Source: Tangfeifania diversioriginum (GTDB taxonomy: Bacteria > Bacteroidota > Bacteroidia > Bacteroidales > Prolixibacteraceae). Taken from it: a DNA stretch of 64,000 bases. Position 1 is the stretch's first letter, and every line of letters begins with the position of its first letter. Both the position numbers and the translations under genes were made by a program. Of the stretch, positions 1-8,008 are shown piece by piece. Where the stretch lies: NCBI GenBank assembly GCA_945873105.1, contig CAMCBW010000012.1, positions 55,101 to 119,100 on the forward strand, written 5' to 3'. The notes beneath the pieces are model-generated. The model was given only the letters and a program-made list of their open reading frames with translations, did not search any database and was not told the origin of the DNA.

Positions 1-194
1 ATAGGATAGCCACTCGATTGATTCGGTATTTGAAATTCATCCTGGTGCTCTCCTTTTCGCTTGTTGCCTGGATGAGTTCGCCAACGGCAAACATTTCACC
101 GTCAGGTCATGTCCCCTGGTTCCTACTGTTGTTTGTTGGATTGATCTATGGCCCATTGGCATACGCCATCTTCAGATTGTTTCGAACACTTTAA
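1..194 (+). CDS. C-terminal end of a membrane protein (partial)
   Basis: An open frame enters from the left edge (first full codon at 3) and stops with TAA at 192-194, giving 63 residues. It shows two hydrophobic stretches, roughly residues 12-23 and 42-57, separated by a short polar loop, and ends in a basic tail (RLFRTL). That is typical of the last two helices of an integral membrane protein. There is too little to name a family. It converges on the GH2 gene and is followed by a strong bidirectional terminator, which supports it as a real gene end. The frame is clear; the function is unknown. Confidence 0.6.
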   Translation, partial: RIATRLIRYLKFILVLSFSLVAWMSSPTANISPSGHVPWFLLLFVGLIYGPLAYAIFRLFRTL

Positions 195-227
195 AAGTGA
201 CCTTAAGCGTTCTGCTGCAATTGTTCA

Positions 228-280
228 CAATCTGTCCTAAAAAATGCCACTTTTCAGGTGGCATTTTTTAGGACAGATTG
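228..280. terminator. Bidirectional terminator, 23-bp perfect stem
   Basis: Two perfectly complementary 23-nt arms (228-250 and 258-280) surround a 7-nt loop. The stem contains an A6 run on one side and a T6 run on the other, so it can act as an intrinsic terminator in both directions. It lies exactly between the convergent stops of the left-edge gene and the GH2 gene. Confidence 0.9.
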
Positions 281-289
281 CTTTGATCC

Positions 290-3067
290 CTATTTCAGGG
301 AGATGATTTTCTCCTCCACATTCCATCCTTTGACAAGCAGCTGCTGGTTGATACCTGTCAATTGAGCCTTGGCAGCGCTCACGCTGACTGTGATGGATTC
401 ACCAGGAGCCAGCGTGAAATAGTTGGCAGACCAGTAGGAGGGCAAAACCTCTTCCGTACCGTTCATCAATCGGGGATTGATGAAGAATGCCAGGGTTTTG
501 CTGTTGTTGGTGAATTTTACGGTCCAACGGATTTCGCTTTTCACCTGCTCCTTTTTTAGTACAGTGGTTTCAATTTCTGTGCGAGGCATCGTTTGCAGTG
601 CTGTATAGTTGTTGTCGGCAGCCAGCCAGTAGGCATTGCGGGAGATCACTTTCCCAGCAGCATCTTTCAGGTTCAATACCACGAAAGAGATACCTTTTGA
701 ACCGTTCAATACCTCCGCGAGGGAGAAGCTCTCCTTTACATCCGAAGCTGAAAGTGTCAATTTAGCCTGCTGTTGGTGCAGTAATTTGGAATCCAGTCCA
801 AGCACCGTGGCTTCTACTGTCAATCCGGAGAGCGAACGATAACTCCTGTTGATGACCGTGACAACATTGTCCAGCAGATTGAGCTGCACATGCACCGGTT
901 CGCAGCTGTTTTGCATGAAGTAGTATCCTGCATTGGGATTGAGGTAATAGTCGTAAACTTGCCATACTACGCTGGGGAAGGCGGCATTCAGTTTCCAGAG
1001 CATGATACCGCCGATGTCGTTCAGGCGGTGGCCGGCTGCTTCAAAAGTACCCTGATAGCCCGTGGCATTCATCAGCTGCATTTTGTCAGAAAAATCCTCC
1101 ATGGAGGTTGGGGCCCCATATCGGCTGACCATGGCTTCGTAGTATTTGTCGTATCTTCCATTGCCGGTGGCCGCATCGTGGTAACCCCAGGAGTGGTTGA
1201 GGGGGAAGGGCAATTTGGAATCCCATACCAGGTTGGGGATGATCTTTGCCAACGAGCTGAAAGGAGGTTGCGAGGGCAGTCCTGTCTCATCCTTGAATAC
1301 CCAATCTTTGGCATTGTCGGCCAGGCGGTAGTACTCTTTCGAATCCTGCCAGGTATAGGGCCCGCTGCTGTACACGCCGGAGGCTTTGTTGTCGGGCCAG
1401 GAGCCGCTGAAGTCGGCCGGTAGCTTGGCGTGACCGGAGGAACTGGGAATGAAGGGCCGCGTCCCATCGAGTTGAATCACGCTTTGCCGCATTCTTTCGT
1501 AAACATCCTTGCGGATGTGACCTTCGTTTCCACCGGTCCAAAGCAACAGGCTCGCATGGTTGCGGATCCGGTAGATGGTGCTGGTGACATTCCTGACAAA
1601 GATTTCCGGTTCCAGGGGCCAGTCGGTCGATCCTTTGAATTCACCATGGGTATCGCCGGTCACCCAGAAGTCGGACCATACCAACAAGCCATATCGATCG
1701 GCAAGGTCAAAGAAGATGTCGGGAGGGGTGACTCCTCCTCCCCAGATTCTTACCAGGTTGATGTTGGAATTCCTGCAAAGGTGAAGCTCTTTGTCGTAAC
1801 GGGCAGAATCGCGGTTCAGCAGCATATCGGGCACCCATGCTCCCCCGGTGAGTTGAATCCGGCGTCCGTTGACATAGAAATCACGGCGCAGGAATTTGCC
1901 GGGAACCTCTACCGCGGTTGTGGCTACCGTCCGAATCCCGAAAAGGAAGGTGGTGTCGTCGGAGAGTATGCCATTGGCTTCGTATTGAAGGCGGATCCGG
2001 TACAGATTGGCAATACCCGATCCATTTGGCCACCAAAGATGTGGTTGTTTTACCAGCAGTGCAGCTGTGTTGACGGCATTCAGGTTTAAGGCGGTCTGAG
2101 CACCGGCAGCAATTTCAATCGGTTTTGTGAACTTCAGCGCGGCGCCTGCGAAATTCTCAGGAGAGATGGTCACGGTAAGGTTCCCTTTGCTGTTGAGCTG
2201 GCTATGGTTGGAGAGGTTGAGATTCAGCGACAATTTGGCCACCGATGTATCGGGAAGATTGGGCAGCTCTGTGATGATCTGGGGTTGAACAATGGTTACA
2301 TCACCGGTTGTACGAAGCAAAACAGGTTGCCATATCCCTATGTTCCGGTCGCGGGCAGGTGGCACCCAGTCCCAACCCACCGAGCAGACCATGGTCACGT
2401 TCTTGCCGATATCCCCGGTAGGACCGCCATTTTCGAAAAAATCGTCAAAAGCTTTGAGCTGCTCTTTTGCCGGCAAGCCAGGGAAATCGAGCGGATAGAT
2501 TTTTACTGCCAGGACATTCTCCGCTCCGGCAACAATTTTTTTGCTCACATCAAAACTGTACTCTGCGAACATTCCGGCCATTTGTGTGGAATCGGCAATG
2601 GGTTGACCATTCAGCCATACCGCAGCGCGGTAGTTGATACCCTTGAATATCAGCTGAAAATGACGTCCCTTGTCGGATGCCGGAACTTTGAAGGTGGTGC
2701 GGTACCAGTAGGGCTTCTTCCAGGGATTACCAACATTGGGAAGATGGCTGTATTGTTCCAGGTTGTAGGTTTTATTGAACACATCGGAGGCATCGGGGAT
2801 CAGCATGTTGTTCATGCCGGAGTAGGGATCGGGGTAGACCCGGTTGGCCACCAATCCGGTAAGTACAGTGGATGGAATAGTAACCGGAAACCAATGGACG
2901 TTGGATCGGTATGCGGCCGTGGAGATGATTTCACCCGGCGCCTGAATCAGGTCACTGGACTGAAGTTCAAACCGGGTGAGTTTTTCCTGTTTGATTTTTT
3001 GCGATTGTGCAAAGGAGCTTTGAGTCCCCAAGATTATCAGGATCAGCAGAATCGAAAATATTTTCAT
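290..3067 (-). CDS. Glycoside hydrolase family 2, exo-beta-glucosaminidase/beta-mannosidase-like
   Basis: Secreted 925-residue enzyme with a signal peptide (MKIFSILLILIILG...SFAQ). The order is GH2 sugar-binding domain (PYWYRTTFKVP near residue 125), immunoglobulin-like domain, TIM barrel and C-terminal beta domains. The likely acid/base Glu lies in the motif TGGNEGH and a likely nucleophile Glu in FKDETGLPS; the second resembles the exo-beta-D-glucosaminidase branch of GH2 rather than beta-galactosidases. An ATG 39 nt upstream (3106) is in frame, but it lies inside the terminator hairpin of the preceding gene and would put LLLAFLNQHIT before the signal peptide, so I chose the ATG at 3067. 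It sits downstream of a Tat-exported oxidoreductase, a common pairing in glycan catabolism. Substrate (glucosaminide or mannoside) is not decidable here. Confidence 0.85.
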   Translation of the reverse strand: MKIFSILLILIILGTQSSFAQSQKIKQEKLTRFELQSSDLIQAPGEIISTAAYRSNVHWFPVTIPSTVLTGLVANRVYPDPYSGMNNMLIPDASDVFNKTYNLEQYSHLPNVGNPWKKPYWYRTTFKVPASDKGRHFQLIFKGINYRAAVWLNGQPIADSTQMAGMFAEYSFDVSKKIVAGAENVLAVKIYPLDFPGLPAKEQLKAFDDFFENGGPTGDIGKNVTMVCSVGWDWVPPARDRNIGIWQPVLLRTTGDVTIVQPQIITELPNLPDTSVAKLSLNLNLSNHSQLNSKGNLTVTISPENFAGAALKFTKPIEIAAGAQTALNLNAVNTAALLVKQPHLWWPNGSGIANLYRIRLQYEANGILSDDTTFLFGIRTVATTAVEVPGKFLRRDFYVNGRRIQLTGGAWVPDMLLNRDSARYDKELHLCRNSNINLVRIWGGGVTPPDIFFDLADRYGLLVWSDFWVTGDTHGEFKGSTDWPLEPEIFVRNVTSTIYRIRNHASLLLWTGGNEGHIRKDVYERMRQSVIQLDGTRPFIPSSSGHAKLPADFSGSWPDNKASGVYSSGPYTWQDSKEYYRLADNAKDWVFKDETGLPSQPPFSSLAKIIPNLVWDSKLPFPLNHSWGYHDAATGNGRYDKYYEAMVSRYGAPTSMEDFSDKMQLMNATGYQGTFEAAGHRLNDIGGIMLWKLNAAFPSVVWQVYDYYLNPNAGYYFMQNSCEPVHVQLNLLDNVVTVINRSYRSLSGLTVEATVLGLDSKLLHQQQAKLTLSASDVKESFSLAEVLNGSKGISFVVLNLKDAAGKVISRNAYWLAADNNYTALQTMPRTEIETTVLKKEQVKSEIRWTVKFTNNSKTLAFFINPRLMNGTEEVLPSYWSANYFTLAPGESITVSVSAAKAQLTGINQQLLVKGWNVEEKIISLK

Positions 3068-3090
3068 GGTAATGTGTTGGTTTAAAAAGG

Positions 3091-3124
3091 CCAGCAGGAG
3101 TTTCATCTCGTGAACTCCTGCTGG
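3091..3124 (-). terminator. Intrinsic terminator after the oxidoreductase gene
   Basis: Perfect 12-bp arms (3091-3102 and 3113-3124) with a 10-nt loop. Read on the minus strand the stem is followed by CCTTTTT. It separates the oxidoreductase stop (3148) from the GH2 start and argues for independent or attenuated transcription of the GH2 gene. Confidence 0.75.
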
Positions 3125-3147
3125 TTGTCATCTGTAATATGATTGGA

Positions 3148-4515
3148 TCAAAGATTTTCGCCGTACACGAATCCGTCACGGGCAGGCTCCTTGATATAGG
3201 CATCCAGCTCCGGATGGTTGGTGACCTTCATGTTTTTGGCATCGTATTCAATCCGGGTATTGAACCTTTGTGCCAAAACACCTGTAAGCGACATCTCCAT
3301 CAGTTGTGTGGCATAGTCGAAATTGGAGCCGGGTGTTTTGTCATTTTTGATGGCATCGATCCATTCGCGTTGTGGATTTTCCTGGAAAGTACGTGGAATG
3401 GTCTGTGCGGGTAAGTTGGGTTTGAAAGCTTCCCATTCGGGCATTGGCATCAGCAATCTTGGATCATTGGGTCTTCCGCCGGTAATCAGGGAGTGCTTGT
3501 CGCCAACCATGATCATGCCGCTTCCTGCCAGTTTTTCCACTTTCCACTCCGGACGGATTTCAGGTTTCAGTCCCCCTTCGTACCAGCGCATTTTAACGGG
3601 TACCTTGTTGCCGCGGGCCGGGAAGTCCCAGCGAATAACGGCCTGGTCAGAGACAAAACCAGTGTCCGGGACCGGCGTCTTGAATTCTGCTTCTACTACA
3701 TCCGGCATGCCCAGGTCGAGCGACCAGAAGGGCGCATCCAGGGTGTGGCAGCACCAGTCGCCCATCTCCCCGTTGCCAAAATCGAACCAGCTACGCCAGG
3801 TCTTTGGAGCATAGATGCCGTTGTAAGGACGGTAGGCCGCAGGCCCTAACCACAAATCCCAATCAAATCCGGCAGGAATGGGTTGCTCTGCCGGTGGAAA
3901 GCTCTCCGTTTTGTTGAAATATTTGTTGGGACCAAAAGAAGGTCCGTCGAACCAGGCGATAACTTCCGTGACATTCCCCAGCAGGCCTGCTTCGTACCAC
4001 TCTTTGACCTGCCTGATGCCATTGGTGGCATGTCCCTGGTTGGCCATCTGGGTAACGACCTTGTAATGGTGTGCGGCTTTTTTCAGGGTACGCAATTGCC
4101 AGATGTTGTGCGCCAAAGGCTTTTCGACGATCACATGTTTCCCGAGCTGCATGGCAGCCATAGCGGCCGGAAAGTGGGAGTGGTCCGGGGTACAAACCAT
4201 TACCGCATCGATCTCCTTGTGCATTTTGTCGAACATCACCCTGTAATCCTTGAAACGTTTGGCATTGGGCATGGCTTTGTAACCTTCGGCAGCGCGGTTG
4301 TCATCAACGTCACAAAGGGCAACGATGTTCTCGTTCCATTTCTCATCTTTCTGGTTGATCAATTTACTCCAGTTGCTCTTCCCCTGGCCACCAACGCCGA
4401 TGACAGCAATGTTGAGTCGTCCGGAGGGGGAGCAGCTCAATAAATTGGGAATGAACACTGCACCTGCGCCCAGCAGGGATGCCGATTTGAGAAAGTCTCT
4501 TCTGGTAGGATTCAT
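3148..4515 (-). CDS. Tat-exported Gfo/Idh/MocA family oxidoreductase
   Basis: 455-residue NAD(P)-dependent sugar oxidoreductase. The N-terminus has a twin-arginine signal (TRRDFLKSASLLGAG) and a short lipobox-like LLSC. The Rossmann motif follows as GVGGQGKSNW, and the family's conserved EKP occurs in VEKPLAHNIW. The C-terminal alpha/beta domain is typical of the secreted Bacteroidota and Planctomycete branch (GFO_IDH_MocA plus C-terminal extension). Substrate is probably a sugar or polyol, but export before use implies a pre-bound cofactor. Start ATG at 4513-4515 is the only one that retains the Tat motif. The downstream hairpin at 3091-3124 ends the unit. Confidence 0.9.
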   Translation of the reverse strand: MNPTRRDFLKSASLLGAGAVFIPNLLSCSPSGRLNIAVIGVGGQGKSNWSKLINQKDEKWNENIVALCDVDDNRAAEGYKAMPNAKRFKDYRVMFDKMHKEIDAVMVCTPDHSHFPAAMAAMQLGKHVIVEKPLAHNIWQLRTLKKAAHHYKVVTQMANQGHATNGIRQVKEWYEAGLLGNVTEVIAWFDGPSFGPNKYFNKTESFPPAEQPIPAGFDWDLWLGPAAYRPYNGIYAPKTWRSWFDFGNGEMGDWCCHTLDAPFWSLDLGMPDVVEAEFKTPVPDTGFVSDQAVIRWDFPARGNKVPVKMRWYEGGLKPEIRPEWKVEKLAGSGMIMVGDKHSLITGGRPNDPRLLMPMPEWEAFKPNLPAQTIPRTFQENPQREWIDAIKNDKTPGSNFDYATQLMEMSLTGVLAQRFNTRIEYDAKNMKVTNHPELDAYIKEPARDGFVYGENL

Positions 4516-4606
4516 AAGGGTTTAATTTATTTTGTTTGTAATTGCGATGTCAAAATGATGCTTTAATTTGGCAGCACAATTTAATAATTTTTACCCTTAT
4601 CTGATC

Positions 4607-4646
4607 AATAAAAAAGAGCCCCGTTTGTGCAGGGCTCTTTTTTATT
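4607..4646. terminator. Terminator after the CDGSH gene
   Basis: 15-bp perfect arms (4607-4621 and 4632-4646) with a 10-nt loop; A6/T6 tracts lie in the stem. It overlaps the stop codon of the CDGSH gene (4645-4647) by two bases, so the stem forms directly at the end of translation. Confidence 0.85.
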
Positions 4647-4881
4647 AGAGAGCTTTGTGGGTTCCATCGCAATAGGGTGGATTTTTGCTCTTTTTGCAAC
4701 CGCATAGATACTTTGTTCCGGATACCTCCGGTTGGAAAGGGAGTGGCACAAATTCACCTCCCCGATGGGATCCATCACAAAAAGGTTGATTCTTGCTTTG
4801 ACCGCAGGCACACCAGTAATACGATTTCCCGGCTTCCAGTTCAACAACGTAAGGTGCTTTCTGCGCAATTTTTGGTTCCAT
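4645..4881 (-). CDS. Dual CDGSH iron-sulfur protein
   Basis: 78-residue soluble protein with two CDGSH zinc-finger-like motifs, CACGQSKNQPFCDGSH (near residues 24-39) and CGCKKSKNPPYCDGTH (near 60-75). Each has the 3Cys-1His pattern that ligates a redox-active [2Fe-2S] cluster in the mitoNEET family. Two tandem motifs in one short chain are typical of bacterial monomeric members. No membrane segment is present. It is 46 nt downstream of a pirin gene on the same strand and next to DoxX and MarR genes, suggesting a redox or oxidative-stress role. Exact function is unknown for bacterial members. Confidence 0.92.
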   Translation of the reverse strand: MEPKIAQKAPYVVELEAGKSYYWCACGQSKNQPFCDGSHRGGEFVPLPFQPEVSGTKYLCGCKKSKNPPYCDGTHKAL

Positions 4882-4927
4882 AATTGTACTTTGTTAAAAG
4901 ATTAAAGATATATATTATTTTATTGAT

Positions 4928-5644
4928 TTACAAATGTATAGGGACTTCCATCAACAACAACTCGGCATTGCTTTCGGCTTGAATGGAGATCGTTTCAATG
5001 CCTGAAATTCCAAACCCATCACGGGTGTTGAGGTGCTGTCCGTTGATACTCATGGTCCCGTCAAGCAGAAATGCATAAACACCGTTCCCTTTTTCTTTTA
5101 GCTGGTACACCGTCGAATACCCTTTGTCGAATTTTCCCATATGAAACCAAGCTTTCTGGTGGATCCAGACTCCTGCGTCATTGGGGTCGGGTGAGAGAAT
5201 TTGTTGCAGTGCATTGTGCCGTTCTTCGGGATTTAAAGTAATCTGGTCATACCTGGGAATTACATTTCGTTTGTTCGGGAATACCCATATTTGAAGAAAT
5301 TTGACGGGTTTGTCACTGCTTTTGTTGTATTCGCTGTGTGTTATGCCCCTTCCGGCACTCATCACCTGGATGTCACCGTGCCGGATGACACTGATGTTGC
5401 CCATGCTATCCCTGTGTTCCAGGTCACCTTCCAGGGGAATGGAGATGATCTCCATGTTGTCGTGGGGGTGGGCTCCAAAACCCATGCCCGGCTCTACCGT
5501 GTCATCGTTCAGTACCCTGAGTGCCCCAAAGTTCATTCGTTCAGGATGGTGATAATTCGCGAAACTGAAAGTATGCCTGCTGTGAAGCCAGCCGTGGTTG
5601 GCATCACCGCGTGTATCTGCCTTGTGAAATATCGTTTTGATCAT
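4928..5644 (-). CDS. Pirin family protein (YhhW-like bicupin)
   Basis: 238 residues from ATG 5644. The N-terminal cupin holds metal ligands of the pirin type: HSRHTFSFANY, GFGAHPHDNMEI, the Glu of LEHRDSMG and GRGITHSEY. The C-terminal domain is the second, degenerate cupin. Members such as E. coli YhhW have quercetin 2,3-dioxygenase activity in vitro; physiological substrate is unknown. A TTG 15 nt upstream is also in frame, but the ATG gives the usual MIKxI start. The gene lies between the CDGSH gene and a divergent DoxX-pirin pair, so two pirins of different type flank one promoter region. Confidence 0.9.
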   Translation of the reverse strand: MIKTIFHKADTRGDANHGWLHSRHTFSFANYHHPERMNFGALRVLNDDTVEPGMGFGAHPHDNMEIISIPLEGDLEHRDSMGNISVIRHGDIQVMSAGRGITHSEYNKSSDKPVKFLQIWVFPNKRNVIPRYDQITLNPEERHNALQQILSPDPNDAGVWIHQKAWFHMGKFDKGYSTVYQLKEKGNGVYAFLLDGTMSINGQHLNTRDGFGISGIETISIQAESNAELLLMEVPIHL

Positions 5645-5956
5645 CGCTTTTTCTTTCAATAATTGCAGACCCCTGCTGGAGCCTTATTTTTTTCAAATAC
5701 AATTCTTTTTGTATGCTCTCTATCGTGTACGTATACAATGGCAAGCAGGAAACAGTTTTGGGCAAATTTTTCTGATCCAAAATTTTGGCCTTTTATATAC
5801 TTTTTGCCATTGCGAAAGTATCCAGAAAAATGGTACTGCTTTTTAAGTGACAGAAATAGTGATGCATACGAAAACGTGAACAAAAATACATATAAATATG
5901 TTACAACATATAATGTTTATACATATCTTTGCAAAATATTTATTAAATTAATTGCC
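5645..5956. promoter_or_regulatory. Divergent control region between two pirin units
   Basis: AT-rich 312-nt region without a convincing gene. A TATCTTTG at 5924-5931 fits the Bacteroidota -7 consensus TAnnTTTG for the DoxX unit, 26 nt before its ATG. CAAAAATA at 5881-5888 gives TATTTTTG on the minus strand for the first pirin unit. Neither has a clear -33 box. Between them lies a 13-nt palindrome (arms AACAT and ATGTT, 5905-5917), a plausible site for the nearby MarR regulator. The assignment of regulator to site is inference. Confidence 0.45.
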
Positions 5957-6316
5957 ATGAATAGTGAAATATCAAAAAAGAGCATCGTAATTGCCTGGAT
6001 CATCGCAGGTTTGTTAACCGCACTTTACCTTTTTAGCGCAGCAGGCAAGCTTTTCTTGAATCCGGAGCAGATGGAACAGATGAAATTGGGGGATTGGCGG
6101 ATCCTCATCGCCTTGGGAGAGATTACCTCTGCCTTGTTGTTCCTGGTTCCCCGTACCAACAAATATGGCACTTTGCTGCTCAGTTCCTACATGGGAGGAG
6201 CCATCATCATCCACATGATGAATGGCATGAGCATTGGTATGCCGGTGTTTATATTGCTATTGGTATGGTTGGTAGGATTTTTAAGGAATCCAGATCTGTT
6301 TAAATTTAAAATGTGA
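5957..6316 (+). CDS. DoxX-like small membrane protein
   Basis: 119 residues with four hydrophobic segments (about 12-30, 49-65, 72-90 and 95-112) and the DoxX-type pattern YLFSAAGKLFLNPEQ followed by a GEI/AL helix. DoxX-family proteins are four-helix membrane proteins linked to redox stress in some bacteria; biochemical function is generally undefined. The frame is open upstream to 5663, but the ATG at 5957 follows the promoter-like TATCTTTG and gives a normal-length member. Its TGA overlaps the ATG of the next gene by one base (TGATG), indicating translational coupling to the pirin. Confidence 0.85.
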   Translation: MNSEISKKSIVIAWIIAGLLTALYLFSAAGKLFLNPEQMEQMKLGDWRILIALGEITSALLFLVPRTNKYGTLLLSSYMGGAIIIHMMNGMSIGMPVFILLLVWLVGFLRNPDLFKFKM

Positions 6317-7194
6317 TGAGAACCAAAAATATTGAACTGGTATTGTCACCCCCGGAACCACATTTTGTGGGGGATGGATTCAGGGTGCACAATTTCATTC
6401 CGGGTGGCTATAGGGCCGATATGGTTCGGATGAATCCATTTATCCTGCTGGATTATGGTGCAAAGCACTACTTTCCACCAACAGATCAGGTTCGGGGAGT
6501 TGGTGTCCATCCTCACCGGGGTTTCGAGACTGTCACCATTGCCTACAAGGGAAGTGTGGCTCACCACGACAGTACCGGTGAGCATGGGGTGATTGGTCCG
6601 GGGGATGTCCAGTGGATGACCGCCGCATCAGGAATCCTGCACAAGGAGTACCACGAAAAGGAGTTTAGCCGCGCAGGTGGCGAGATGCAGATGGTACAGC
6701 TCTGGGTGAACCTGCCTGCCAGGGATAAAATGTCAGCGCCCAAATACCAAAGTCTGACCAATGATCAGATTCAGAAGGTTCTTTTGGAGGGGAATGGCGG
6801 AATTGTAGAGGTCATCGCGGGATCCTATCGGGATGTTGTTGGCAGCGCAACCACCTTTTCACCGGTCAACCTGCTCAATGTGAGGCTCAACATGGCATCT
6901 GGTGCAGATTTTTCTTTCCCTTCCGATTTCAATACCGCATTGTTGGTGGTGGAAGGTCAGGTTACCGTGAACAAAACGGAGGAGGTATTGACCAACCATT
7001 TTGCCTTGTTTCAAAACGATGGGGAGGCATTTACCATTGAAACAACCGATGGGGCCATTGTTTTGGTTATGAGTGGTGAAGATTTAAAGGAGCCGATTGT
7101 GGCCCATGGGCCATTTGTAATGAATACCAGGCAGGAGATTGTACAGGCTTTTGAGGATTTTCAAAAGGGGAAATTCGGGTATCTTGCGGATTGA
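6316..7194 (+). CDS. Pirin family protein
   Basis: 292 residues. The N-terminal cupin carries the pirin metal-binding set: GVHPHRGFETVTI, the Glu of the HDSTGEHG region and GILHKEYHEKEF. The pirin C-terminal domain ends near residue 280. It is of the longer, classical pirin type, unlike the YhhW-like paralogue across the divergent promoter. The ATG overlaps the DoxX stop (TGATG); a GTG three bases earlier is also in frame. Likely iron-binding quercetinase-fold protein with redox-sensor or regulatory role; substrate unknown. Confidence 0.93.
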   Translation: MRTKNIELVLSPPEPHFVGDGFRVHNFIPGGYRADMVRMNPFILLDYGAKHYFPPTDQVRGVGVHPHRGFETVTIAYKGSVAHHDSTGEHGVIGPGDVQWMTAASGILHKEYHEKEFSRAGGEMQMVQLWVNLPARDKMSAPKYQSLTNDQIQKVLLEGNGGIVEVIAGSYRDVVGSATTFSPVNLLNVRLNMASGADFSFPSDFNTALLVVEGQVTVNKTEEVLTNHFALFQNDGEAFTIETTDGAIVLVMSGEDLKEPIVAHGPFVMNTRQEIVQAFEDFQKGKFGYLAD

Positions 7195-7232
7195 ATTCAA
7201 ACGTTGAAGCGTTGTGCTTCAGTAGTTTTACT

Positions 7233-7304
7233 GTCGCGCAAGGAACGCAGGGAAACGCAAGCCTATTAATTATTTTTTTGCGTTACTTTGCGTTCTTTGC
7301 GCGA
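7233..7304. repeat. Inverted CGCAAAG-type intergenic repeat
   Basis: Arms of about 28 nt (7233-7260 and 7278-7304) pair with few mismatches; the ends GTCGCGCAA and TTGCGCGAC are near-perfect complements. The same vocabulary (tttgcg, gcgttc, cgcgac) recurs at 23842-24104, 41741-41887 and around the GxxExxY gene, so this is one copy of a dispersed family. It lies between the pirin stop and the MarR gene and may also serve as a terminator. Confidence 0.8.
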
Positions 7305-7375
7305 CAAAGTATTTTCCGGGATTTCATTATTTTCGACTGAATCCTGAATGTTGCAAGGACCAAATTGACAATTAT

Positions 7376-7840
7376 ATGACCATCGAAGAGGAGCTCAAGG
7401 GCCGTTTTAGAAACGATTACCACAAGGGATTGATCAATCTTAACTATACCGCCAAGCAGTTGAGTTATGAATTCTTTCAGACCCTTAAAAAACATGGGAT
7501 TGCAGAACAACAGTACAATGTTTTGAGAATCCTCAGGGGTTTCAGGAGTGAGGCCCCGCTCACCATTGGCTTTATCAAGGATCGGATGCTGGACAAGGAT
7601 TCGGATGTTAGCCGAATAGTGGACAGGCTCTTTGAAAAGGGGTTGTTGAACAGGACTGAAAATCCGAGTGACCGGCGTCAAAAATCGGTGGAAATTACAG
7701 AAAAAGGGTTGTCATTGCTTGACAGTATGTTCGAATGTGAGAAAACGGCAGATACCATGCTTGACAATCTTACCACCACCGAAATCCGGGAGCTGAACAG
7801 GTTGTTGGATAAAATAAGGGAAAAGGAACTCAATAAATAG
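7376..7840 (+). CDS. MarR family transcriptional regulator
   Basis: 154 residues, a normal MarR length. The winged helix is visible as YNVLRILRGF...LTIGFIKDRMLDKDSDVSRIVDRLFEKGLLNR, followed by the wing with the MarR signature NPSDRRQKSVEIT. Helices at both ends would form the dimer interface. No Cys lies in the sensing region; C120 is in the C-terminal helix. It follows the DoxX-pirin unit on the same strand, separated by an inverted repeat, and is the likely regulator of the divergent pirin/DoxX/CDGSH module (inference from position). Confidence 0.93.
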   Translation: MTIEEELKGRFRNDYHKGLINLNYTAKQLSYEFFQTLKKHGIAEQQYNVLRILRGFRSEAPLTIGFIKDRMLDKDSDVSRIVDRLFEKGLLNRTENPSDRRQKSVEITEKGLSLLDSMFECEKTADTMLDNLTTTEIRELNRLLDKIREKELNK

Positions 7841-7863
7841 ACAGATTATCAGGGATATCTGTA

Positions 7864-7909
7864 AAAGGGAAGCGATCAATCCTCCGGTAGGATGAGATCG
7901 CTTCCCTTT
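7864..7909. terminator. Terminator after the MarR gene
   Basis: 14-bp perfect arms (7864-7877 and 7896-7909) with an 18-nt loop that itself contains a small ATCCT/AGGAT hairpin. The stem ends in CCCTTTGTTATTTT on the plus strand. It isolates the propeller operon from the MarR unit. Confidence 0.8.
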
Positions 7910-7953
7910 GTTATTTTCACATTATTTAGAACCTTATTAAATTCTCTATATAG

Positions 7954-7984
7954 TTGTATTACTGTCTGATCATTGATAAATTTA
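7954..7984 (+). promoter_or_regulatory. Candidate promoter of the beta-propeller/redox operon
   Basis: TTG at 7954-7956, then 20 nt, then TAAATTTA at 7977-7984. This matches the Bacteroidota layout TTG-N19-21-TAnnTTTG with one mismatch in the -7 box. It is placed 24 nt before the first ATG of the operon and after the MarR terminator. Confidence 0.45.
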
Positions 7985-8008
7985 CGAAAACTTTTTATCG
8001 AACATACC

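Noticed and set aside
2204..3085. 293-codon open frame on the plus strand
   Set aside because: It lies wholly opposite the GH2 gene, has no family likeness and no signal; it is a shadow of the minus-strand coding frame.
5663..5956. N-terminal extension of the DoxX gene
   Set aside because: The extra 98 residues are A/T-rich, contain the promoter-like box and have no family likeness.
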